7,467 nt of DNA, from positions 1 through 7,467 of the forward strand of contig JAJZRD010000192.1 of NCBI GenBank assembly GCA_021845945.1, written 5' to 3'. The notes under the pieces were generated by a model. It saw only the letters and a list, made by a program, of their open reading frames with translations, did not search any database and was not told where the DNA came from. The DNA comes from Chloroflexota bacterium (GTDB lineage: Bacteria > Chloroflexota > UBA6077). Within the stretch, counting starts at the first letter, position 1, and every line of letters starts with the position of its first letter. Shown piece after piece: positions 1 to 5,121 of the stretch. The position numbers and the translations under genes are program-made.

Positions 1-107
1 TGGCCATCGCGAAGATAGGCGGGGTCACCGGCGACGTCTGCGGCGGCCTGGGGCTGGTAGTGGAGGCCACCGTTCTGCTGGCCTGCGTGGCCATCAGCGC
101 ACTGTAG
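1..107 (+). CDS. cobS: Adenosylcobinamide-GDP ribazoletransferase (cobalamin synthase), C-terminal end only
   Basis: The window opens inside this gene; the first complete codon is at 3 and the TAG stop at 105-107, so only the last 34 residues are visible. They read as a GGVTGD motif followed by a hydrophobic segment (VVEATVLLACVAI), which matches the C-terminal Gly-Gly-x-Thr-Gly-Asp region and last membrane helix of CobS. CobS is an integral membrane enzyme that joins GDP-cobinamide to alpha-ribazole (phosphate) to make cobalamin (phosphate). It sits upstream of cbiB on the same strand, and the downstream neighbours include CobU, CobT and CobC, which make its two substrates and process its product. 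The call rests on a short fragment plus strong context. Confidence 0.82.
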   Translation, partial: AIAKIGGVTGDVCGGLGLVVEATVLLACVAISAL

Positions 108-124
108 GCGCACCCTTATGAAGG

Positions 125-234
125 TTAACAACCTAATCGGGTAATGTAGGGGCGGGCCTCTGTGCCCGCCCCGGTCCTGGGCCAGCAGAGACGCCGGCCC
201 CTACAAAGCGGCGATTACCCGATCGAGTTGTTAA
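125..234. repeat. MITE-like 110-bp element with 21-bp terminal inverted repeats
   Basis: The 21-bp ends at 125-145 (TTAACAACCTAATCGGGTAA then T) and 214-234 are inverted copies matching at 18 of 21 positions. A second nested pair lies inside: GTAGGGGC at 146-153 and GCCCCTAC at 197-204. The left inner part is itself a perfect 9-bp hairpin (GGGGCGGGC at 149-157, GCCCGCCCC at 164-172, loop CTCTGT). There is no room for a transposase, so if mobile it would be non-autonomous. The inner GTAGGGGCGGGC...GCCCGCCCC motif resembles dispersed repeats I have seen in environmental bacterial genomes. No flanking direct repeat is obvious. Confidence 0.6.
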
Positions 235-243
235 TGATCATTA
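232..243. promoter_or_regulatory. Perfect AT-rich 12-bp palindrome, possible operator
   Basis: TAATGATCATTA is a perfect palindrome in an otherwise very GC-rich window and overlaps the right end of the 110-bp repeat by 3 bases. It lies about 145 bases upstream of cbiB. A protein-binding site or part of an AT-rich promoter is possible, but no matching -35/-10 pair is clear and there is no second copy here. A function is inference only. Confidence 0.2.
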
Positions 244-294
244 TGGGTGCGCGCGACCCGGTAGGGAAAAGAGGCTGCTTCGGGACGGAGCACG

Positions 295-318
295 CGCAGG
301 CGTAAAGCCTGCGGCTAC
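295..318. repeat. Short CG-rich hairpin repeat ending in GGCTAC
   Basis: CGCAGGC (295-301) and GCCTGCG (307-313) form a perfect 7-bp stem with loop GTAAA, followed by GCTAC. It looks like one half of a dispersed palindromic element similar in design to the arms of the element inside pduX (stem with a TAAAGC loop edge, CTAC end). A GTAG lies at 261-264, but the sequence between is not a matching arm, so any original partner is decayed or absent. Confidence 0.5.
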
Positions 319-349
319 AGAGAACGGACCCGGGCAATGTCCTGATCGA

Positions 350-368
350 CCGTCGGCTCCCACGACGG
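350..368 (+). promoter_or_regulatory. Small hairpin just upstream of the cbiB ribosome-binding site
   Basis: CCGTCG (350-355) and CGACGG (363-368) form a perfect 6-bp stem with a 7-base loop, ending about 10 bases before the Shine-Dalgarno sequence of cbiB. It lacks a T-run, so it is not an intrinsic terminator. It could affect mRNA stability or translation start, or be incidental in GC-rich DNA. Confidence 0.2.
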
Positions 369-377
369 GCAATGATA

Positions 378-388
378 AAGAGGTGAGC
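378..388 (+). promoter_or_regulatory. cbiB ribosome-binding site that favours the GTG at 389
   Basis: AAAGAGGTGAGC followed by GTG is an extended match to the anti-Shine-Dalgarno complement. The AGAGG core (379-383) ends 5 bases before the GTG at 389, which is ideal spacing. The in-frame GTG at 383 overlaps the core and cannot use it, so 389 is the better start. Confidence 0.65.
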
Positions 389-1321
389 GTGAACCGAGGC
401 AAAATGATCGCCCTGGCAGTCGCCCTGGACCTCTTGATGGGGGAACCGCCCGAGCGGTGGCACCCCGTGGTAGGGATGGGCCGGCTGGTGGAGAAGCTGG
501 AGCGGCGGGCGCCCAAGGAGGGCCCGACCCGGCAACTCCTCTATGGTGGGGCCATGGAGGTCGCCTGCCTGACGGCGGCGGTCCTGCCGGCCTGGACGCT
601 CGAGCGTCTGCTCCCCTCGAGCCTGCCCCTCAGGGGCGTCGCCCTGGCCCTCGCCCTGAAGCCCACCTTCGCCATAAGGGCCCTGTTCCAGTTCACCGGT
701 CGGGTGGGGCGGGCACTGGAGAGAGGCGAGATGCCCGAGGCCCGCCGGGCCGTCGGGGCGATAGTGAGCCGCGACGTCGAGCAACTGGGCGAGGCGGGTG
801 TGGCGGCCGCGGCGGTGGAATCCCTGGCGGAGAACGCCAGCGACTCGGTGGTCGCCCCGCTCCTTTACTACGCACTCTTCGGCCTGCCCGGCGCCTACCT
901 CTACCGCATGGCCAACACCCTGGACGCCATGGTGGGCTACCGCGGGAAATATGAGTACCTGGGAAAGGTCGCCGCCCGGGTGGATGACACCCTCAATCTG
1001 ATCCCCTCCCGGCTGTCGGCCCTCGCCACGGCCGCTAGCTGTTGGGTGGCGGGCGGCTCCCCCGCCGCCGCCTGGCGTGCGGCGCTCCGGGATTCGCCCC
1101 ACACCGCCAGCCCCAACGCAGGATGGCCCATGGCGGCCGTAGCGGGGGCACTCGACCTGCGGCTGGAGAAGGCCGATCACTACGTCCTCAACCCCGGCGG
1201 CCGGTTGCCAGGACCTCACGACCTTTCCACCGTGCGAAAGATGGTGGGGGCAAGTCTGGTAGCCGCCCTGCTGGGGATGATCCTGATAGCGGGAGGATCG
1301 GAACGTGGCAGTCGAAGCTAG
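389..1321 (+). CDS. cbiB: Adenosylcobinamide-phosphate synthase (cobyric acid - aminopropanol ligase), CbiB
   Basis: CbiB is an integral membrane enzyme that joins adenosylcobyric acid to (R)-1-aminopropan-2-ol phosphate, giving adenosylcobinamide phosphate. The 310-residue product has the family length and signatures: an N-terminal hydrophobic start with LDLLMGEPPERWHPV (about residues 13-27), then ENASDSVVAPLLYY (148-161), NTLDAMVGYRGKYEYLG (176-192), an Arg-x-Asp-Asp at 197-200 followed by NLIPSRLSAL, and SPNAGWPMAAVAGAL (241-255). Hydrophobic stretches near 6-16, 56-70, 83-99, 154-170 and 286-302 fit a multi-pass membrane protein. The start at 389 is chosen from the Shine-Dalgarno spacing; GTG at 383 would add two residues and ATG at 404 would remove five. 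Its 3' end overlaps cobD by 17 bp, which suggests translational coupling. Confidence 0.95.
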   Translation: MNRGKMIALAVALDLLMGEPPERWHPVVGMGRLVEKLERRAPKEGPTRQLLYGGAMEVACLTAAVLPAWTLERLLPSSLPLRGVALALALKPTFAIRALFQFTGRVGRALERGEMPEARRAVGAIVSRDVEQLGEAGVAAAAVESLAENASDSVVAPLLYYALFGLPGAYLYRMANTLDAMVGYRGKYEYLGKVAARVDDTLNLIPSRLSALATAASCWVAGGSPAAAWRAALRDSPHTASPNAGWPMAAVAGALDLRLEKADHYVLNPGGRLPGPHDLSTVRKMVGASLVAALLGMILIAGGSERGSRS

Positions 1322-2396
1322 AAGCCACCTCCACAACGTGCATGTCTGCCCTCATGGATCCTTCTCCTATCGGGAGAGCGCGGAGCGAGGTATACCCAGG
1401 GAGCAGGTGCTGGACTTCAGCGCCAGCTGCAATCCCCTGGGGCCGGCACCCGGCGTGCTGGCCGCTTTGCGCCACCTTCAGGTAGAGCGGTACCCCGACG
1501 ACGAGGCGGCAGAGTTGAGAGGCGCCCTGGCCCGGTCCCTCGGGCTGGACCCCGGCTGGGTGATCCCCGGCAACGGCTCCGTCGAGCTGATGTGGATGCT
1601 GGCCACGGCCTATCTGGACCCCGGTGATCAGGTGCTGGTGTCGGGGCCGACCTTCGGGGAGTATGCTCGCGCCTGCCAGGTAGCGGGGGCGACGGTGGAG
1701 ACGATGCTGGCCAGCGAGAAAGCCCGCTTCCAGCCCGACCTGGCGGGACTCGTCCATCGCATCGATGCCCTGAGGCCCAAGCTGGCCTTCCTGTGCAACC
1801 CCAACAACCCCACGGGACAGCTTCTCCCGGCTCAGGCCATTTCCCAGCTGCTGGAGGCGTGCGAGGAGACCCTGCTGGTGGTGGACGAGGCCTACCTGCC
1901 CTTCTGCCAGTCGCCGCCTGATCTGGTCCCCTACCTGTCCAGTGGCCGGCTGTTGCTGCTAAGGTCGATGACCAAGGACCACGCCCTGGCCGGCCTGAGG
2001 CTGGGCTATGCCGTCGCTCGCCCCAACCTGATCGAGTGGCTGGATCGGGTCCGGCCGCCCTGGAACGTCAACGCCGCCGCCCAGGCCGCCGGAATGGCGG
2101 CGCTGCAGGAGCGAAGGCACCTGGAGGAATCCCGACGAGTGGTGGAGGAGGGTCGCCGTTTCCTCAACGACCAACTGACGAAACTGGGTCTCCGGGTGGT
2201 GCCCTCCACCGCCAACTTCCTGCTGGTAAGGGTCGGGCGAGGAGCCGGCTTCCGAGCAGCGCTGCTGCAGCGAGGGATCTGCGTTCGGGATTGCACCTCC
2301 TTCGGTCTGCCGGCCTACGTCCGGATCGGCGTGCGGACGATGCCCGAATGTCGAAAGCTGGTGGAGGCGGTTCGAGAGGTGCTCTCCAGTGACTAG
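1305..2396 (+). CDS. cobD: Threonine-phosphate decarboxylase (PLP-dependent, HisC-like), CobD
   Basis: The enzyme decarboxylates L-threonine-O-3-phosphate to (R)-1-aminopropan-2-ol phosphate, the CbiB substrate. The 363-residue protein is a fold-type I PLP enzyme of the histidinol-phosphate aminotransferase family. Visible motifs are LDFSASCNPLGP (36-47), PGNGSVELMW (88-97), CNPNNPTG (164-171), VVDEAYLPF (192-200) and RSMTKDHALAGLRLGY (220-235), with Lys224 the likely Schiff-base lysine. The DFSA..NPLGP start is typical of CobD, where HisC usually has a different N-terminus. The GTG start at 1305 has GGGAGG at 1291-1296, 8 bases upstream, inside cbiB. Sequence alone cannot fully exclude HisC, but the position between cbiB and cobC, with a threonine kinase in the same cluster, makes CobD much more likely. 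Confidence 0.92.
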   Translation: MAVEARSHLHNVHVCPHGSFSYRESAERGIPREQVLDFSASCNPLGPAPGVLAALRHLQVERYPDDEAAELRGALARSLGLDPGWVIPGNGSVELMWMLATAYLDPGDQVLVSGPTFGEYARACQVAGATVETMLASEKARFQPDLAGLVHRIDALRPKLAFLCNPNNPTGQLLPAQAISQLLEACEETLLVVDEAYLPFCQSPPDLVPYLSSGRLLLLRSMTKDHALAGLRLGYAVARPNLIEWLDRVRPPWNVNAAAQAAGMAALQERRHLEESRRVVEEGRRFLNDQLTKLGLRVVPSTANFLLVRVGRGAGFRAALLQRGICVRDCTSFGLPAYVRIGVRTMPECRKLVEAVREVLSSD

Positions 2397-2976
2397 CTTC
2401 TTCCTGGTGAGACATGCCTCCGCCGAGTCTAACGGGCTGGACCCGAGTCTCACGACCCGAGGCCGTGCCGAGGCTTCGGCGCTGGCCCAACGGCTGAGGG
2501 GTCGGACCTTCGACGCCTTCTGGAGCAGCGACCTGGCGAGGGCGGCCGAGACGGCAGAGACCCTGCTGGCCGGCAGGACAGAGCTGCCCCTTCGGAAATC
2601 GCCGCTGCTGCGCGAGGTGGAGGCGCCGCCCGAGGGGTTGCTGAGCGGAGATCCGGCGGGCTACGCCGCCTGGGAGAGGAAGATCACGGCGGACTTGGCC
2701 GAGAAGCTGTCGGAATGGCTTCGGACGGCTGCCGACGCCGAACGGAACAGCCCTCACGACTCGTCACTCATCACTCATCACTCATCACTCCTCGTCGTCT
2801 CCCACGCGGGGCCGCTCAGGGTGCTGATCTGCCTCCTGGTGGGGCTGCCCCCGGAGGCCCACTGGTCCTTCCGAATCGACCACGCATCCCTCTCCATCGT
2901 GGAGCGGGGCGAGGGGATGGGAACGATCCTGTTGCTGAACGACCGCTGCCATCTGGACATCGTCCTTAGCCGGTAG
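2389..2976 (+). CDS. cobC: Histidine phosphatase, probable alpha-ribazole phosphatase CobC
   Basis: This 195-residue protein belongs to the histidine phosphatase (phosphoglycerate-mutase-like) superfamily. It has FLVRHASAES (5-14) with the phospho-accepting His9, SSDLARAAETAETL (46-59) with the conserved Arg51, LREVE (74-78), and VVSHAG (136-141) with His139. In this pathway CobC dephosphorylates alpha-ribazole or cobalamin phosphate. Two oddities: the usual RHG reads RHA, as in SixA-type phosphatases, and residues about 119-135 (SPHDSSLITHHSSLL) come partly from a 7-bp tandem DNA repeat. The GTG start overlaps cobD by 8 bp, with GAGAGGT at 2374-2380 as ribosome-binding site. The TAG stop lies inside a 28-bp palindrome. 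The superfamily is certain; the exact substrate is inferred from context. Confidence 0.82.
   Translation: MTSFFLVRHASAESNGLDPSLTTRGRAEASALAQRLRGRTFDAFWSSDLARAAETAETLLAGRTELPLRKSPLLREVEAPPEGLLSGDPAGYAAWERKITADLAEKLSEWLRTAADAERNSPHDSSLITHHSSLLVVSHAGPLRVLICLLVGLPPEAHWSFRIDHASLSIVERGEGMGTILLLNDRCHLDIVLSR
2764..2790 (+). repeat. 7-bp tandem repeat (TCACTCA, 3.9 copies) inside cobC
   Basis: TCACTCA occurs three times in a row, then TCACTC, for 27 bases without a mismatch. In the cobC frame it encodes SLITHHSSL (residues 126-134), just before the VVSHAG strand that carries His139. ACGAC (2756-2760) and GTCGT (2794-2798) flank it as a short inverted pair. A heptamer unit is not a multiple of three, so gain or loss of one copy would shift the frame before the catalytic histidine. 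It resembles the short tandemly repeated heptamers described in cyanobacteria and others. Confidence 0.85.
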
Positions 2977-3000
2977 AGACGCGACATGTCGCGTCTCTAC
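2973..3000. repeat. Perfect 28-bp palindrome overlapping the cobC stop codon
   Basis: GTAGAGACGCGACA (2973-2986) is followed directly by its exact reverse complement (2987-3000), so all 14 pairs match. The TAG at 2974-2976 that ends cobC is part of the left arm. It fills about half of the gap before cobQ. As RNA it could form a strong hairpin, but no T-run follows and cobQ lies just beyond, so termination is not supported; an mRNA-stability or insulating role is possible. The GTAGAGACGCG...CGCGTCTCTAC form looks like a dispersed repeat. Confidence 0.85.
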
Positions 3001-3034
3001 ATGACACTCAGCGTAGCAGGTACCGGAGGTTCGT

Positions 3035-4537
3035 GTGACCGCTAAAGTTCTGATGGTGCAGGGCACCAGTTCCTCGGTGGGTAAGAGCCTGATCGTGGCG
3101 GGACTGTGCCGCCTGCTGCGACAGGAGGGGTACCGGGTTGCCCCCTTCAAGGCCCAGAACATGGCCCTGAACGCGGCCGTAACGAAAGAGGGGCTGGAGA
3201 TCGGACGGGCCCAGGCGGTCCAGGCCGAGGCCGCCGGCGTCGAAGCCTCGGTGGACATGAACCCCCTCCTGCTGAAACCGGAGGGGGACAGCCGCAGCCA
3301 GGTAGTGCTCCTGGGCCGCCCCCTGGAGAGCCTCCACGCCCAGGATTTCTATCGGGACCGGAGTCGCTTCTGGACGATCATCTGCGACTCCCTGGATCGG
3401 CTGAGGGAGCAGTACGACGTGGTGCTGATCGAGGGCGCGGGGAGCCCGGCCGAGATCAATCTGCGGAAGGGGGACCTGGTGAACATGAGGGTGGCCCTCC
3501 ACTCCCGGGCCCCGGTGCTGCTGGCGGGGGACATCGACCGGGGAGGGGTGTTTGCCTCACTTGTGGGAACCCTGGCCTTGCTGGAGCCCGAGGAGCGGGA
3601 GATGGTGCGGGGCTTCGTGATCAACAAGTTCCGAGGGGACATCTCCCTGCTGAAGTCCGGCCTCCGCATGCTGGAGGAGCGCACGGGGGTGCCGGTGCTG
3701 GGGGTGGTCCCCTACCTTCACGACCTCTTGATCTCCCAGGAGGATTCGGCGAGCCTGGAGGCGGGCTCCACGGGCAGCGGTCTCCTGGATGTGGCCGTGA
3801 TCCGGCTGCCTCGCATCGCCAACTTCGACGACTTCGACCTGCTGGGAGCCGAGCCCGCCGTGGGTCTTCGTTACGTGAGCGACCCGCTGAAGCTGGGACG
3901 TCCCGACCTGGTGATCCTGCCGGGGAGCAAGGGCACCGTGGCCGACCTCCAGTTCTTGAGGCAGACGGGCCTGGACAGGGTTCTGATCGCCCTGGCCCGC
4001 GGCGGCACCCCCGTACTGGGGATCTGTGGCGGCTACCAGATGCTGGGGGAGAAGATCCTGGACCCGGAGGGCGTCGAGTCGGCCCAGCAGGAAACCGCCG
4101 GCCTGGGCCTACTGCCGGCCGTCACCACCTTCGCCGCCCGAAAACGCACGGTCAAGGTGTCGGCTCGGGTGCTGGACGGCCCCGGTCCCTTCGTCGGTAC
4201 AGCGGACGAGGAGATCGCCGCCTACGAGATCCACATGGGCTCGACGGTCCACGCCGGCTACCCGATGTTCCAACTGGTGGAGGACGGCAGGGCCGTCCGG
4301 GAGGGCTGCGTGGCCGGGAACGGGCTGGTGATGGGCAGCTACCTTCACGGACTGTTCGAGAACGAGAGCCTCCGGCGGGCCCTGGTGAACTGGCTGGCCG
4401 GCCGGCGGGGAATCTCGGTCCCGGAGGGCGATGGGGTCGTCGCCGGCAGGGAGTCCGAGTACGACCGCCTGGCCGGCGCCCTGCGCCGGAACCTGGATCT
4501 GGGCGCCCTTTTCAGGATCCTGGGATTGGAGAGGTAA
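3035..4537 (+). CDS. cobQ: Adenosylcobyric acid synthase (glutamine-hydrolysing), CobQ/CbiP
   Basis: CobQ uses ATP and glutamine to amidate the b, d, e and g carboxylates of adenosylcobyrinic acid a,c-diamide, giving adenosylcobyric acid. The 500-residue protein has the usual length and two domains. The N-terminal BioD-like ATPase domain has MVQGTSSSVGKS (7-18), PFKAQNMALN (37-46), VVLIEGAGSPAEINL (129-143) and AGDIDRGGVFASL (164-176). The C-terminal class I glutamine amidotransferase-like domain has VILPGSKGTVADL (293-305), PVLGICGGYQMLG (326-338) with nucleophile Cys331, YEIHMGST (397-404) and GSYLHGLFEN (434-443) with His438. GTG at 3035 follows CGGAGGT (3024-3030) at good spacing. It is 58 bp after cobC and 2 bp before cobU. 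No defect is visible. Confidence 0.97.
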   Translation: MTAKVLMVQGTSSSVGKSLIVAGLCRLLRQEGYRVAPFKAQNMALNAAVTKEGLEIGRAQAVQAEAAGVEASVDMNPLLLKPEGDSRSQVVLLGRPLESLHAQDFYRDRSRFWTIICDSLDRLREQYDVVLIEGAGSPAEINLRKGDLVNMRVALHSRAPVLLAGDIDRGGVFASLVGTLALLEPEEREMVRGFVINKFRGDISLLKSGLRMLEERTGVPVLGVVPYLHDLLISQEDSASLEAGSTGSGLLDVAVIRLPRIANFDDFDLLGAEPAVGLRYVSDPLKLGRPDLVILPGSKGTVADLQFLRQTGLDRVLIALARGGTPVLGICGGYQMLGEKILDPEGVESAQQETAGLGLLPAVTTFAARKRTVKVSARVLDGPGPFVGTADEEIAAYEIHMGSTVHAGYPMFQLVEDGRAVREGCVAGNGLVMGSYLHGLFENESLRRALVNWLAGRRGISVPEGDGVVAGRESEYDRLAGALRRNLDLGALFRILGLER

Positions 4538-4539
4538 CC

Positions 4540-5121
4540 GTGGGAAGGCTGGTGTTGATCCTGGGTGGCGCCCGCAGCGGGAAAAGCGCCATGGCCGAAC
4601 GGATGGCCCGGGAGATGGGCGGACGGGTCACCTTCGTCGCCACGGCCCAGCCCCTCGACGAGGAGATGCGGCGGCGGATCGCGAAGCACCGGGAGGCAAG
4701 GCCCGCCGAATGGCGCACGGTGGAGGAACCGCTGGACCTGCCGGTAGCCCTGAAGAAGGCAACCGCTGAAAGCGACGTGGTGCTGGTGGACTGCCTGACC
4801 CTCTGGCTCTCGAACCAGCTATGCAGGATCGAGGCGCCCGAGGGGAGCCAGGGGTGGCACGAGGCCACGGAGGGGCTGGCCAGGGAACTGGAGCGGTCGG
4901 CGTCCCAGATGGTGGAGGCCGTTCGGTCCGCCGAGGCGACCGCGCTGCTGATCTCCAACGAAGTGGGCCTGGGGCTGGTACCGCCGACCACCCTGGGCCG
5001 GGCCTACCGCGACCTGCTGGGGCTGGTGAACCGGCGGCTGGCGGCGGAGGCCGATCAGGTGCTGCTCATGGTGGCCGGTCTGGCCGTGGACCTGAAGCAG
5101 CTTTCGGTGGGGCAGCTGTGA
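4540..5121 (+). CDS. cobU: Adenosylcobinamide kinase / adenosylcobinamide-phosphate guanylyltransferase, CobU
   Basis: CobU phosphorylates adenosylcobinamide (a salvage step) and transfers GMP to the phosphate, giving GDP-cobinamide for CobS. The 193-residue product has the full signature: P-loop LILGGARSGKSAMAE (6-20), FVATAQPLDEEM (32-43), IAKHREARPAEWRTVEEP (47-64) in which His50 matches the guanylylated histidine region, VVLVDCLTLWLSN (80-92), and ISNEVGLGLVP (138-148) followed by LGRAYRDLLGLVNRRLAAEA. The GTG start at 4540 comes 2 bases after the cobQ stop and has GGAGAGG (4528-4534) within the cobQ end as ribosome-binding site. The open frame extends far upstream through cobQ, but that part is an out-of-frame shadow. 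The stop overlaps the pduX ATG (TGATG). Confidence 0.95.
   Translation: MGRLVLILGGARSGKSAMAERMAREMGGRVTFVATAQPLDEEMRRRIAKHREARPAEWRTVEEPLDLPVALKKATAESDVVLVDCLTLWLSNQLCRIEAPEGSQGWHEATEGLARELERSASQMVEAVRSAEATALLISNEVGLGLVPPTTLGRAYRDLLGLVNRRLAAEADQVLLMVAGLAVDLKQLSVGQL

Larger units (their letters stand above)
108..388. other. Repeat-rich intergenic region between cobS and cbiB
   Basis: These 281 bases contain no convincing gene. They hold a 110-bp element with terminal inverted repeats (125-234), an AT-rich 12-bp palindrome (232-243), a CG-rich hairpin typical of dispersed repeats (295-318), a small hairpin (350-368) and the cbiB ribosome-binding site. I looked for a cobalamin riboswitch (B12-box-like sequence with its conserved stems) and did not find one. 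No hairpin here is followed by a T-run, so there is no clear intrinsic terminator. cbiB may be transcribed by read-through from cobS or from a promoter in this gap; the sequence does not decide. Confidence 0.7.

Noticed and set aside
108..388. Cobalamin riboswitch upstream of cbiB
   Set aside because: No B12-box-like sequence or conserved multi-stem arrangement was found; the structures present are simple repeats.
215..1336. A 373-codon open frame on the minus strand covering cbiB
   Set aside because: It lies opposite a clear CbiB gene, its product is Gly/Pro/Arg/His-rich without recognisable motifs, and long antisense frames are expected in GC-rich DNA.
2764..2790. CRISPR-like array
   Set aside because: The unit is only 7 bp and is repeated head to tail without spacers.
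2973..3000. Intrinsic terminator after cobC
   Set aside because: There is no T-run after the palindrome, and cobQ begins 35 bases later in the same pathway and direction.
3106..4539. Long + strand open frame upstream of and joined to cobU, suggesting a fusion protein
   Set aside because: Its first 478 codons run out of frame through cobQ and encode a Gly/Pro/Arg-rich shadow. The real CobU starts with GTG at 4540 after a good ribosome-binding site.
4821..5120. N-terminal extension of the pduX frame into cobU
   Set aside because: The extension is a low-complexity shadow of cobU; the conserved PduX N-terminus begins just after the ATG at 5121, which overlaps the cobU stop.
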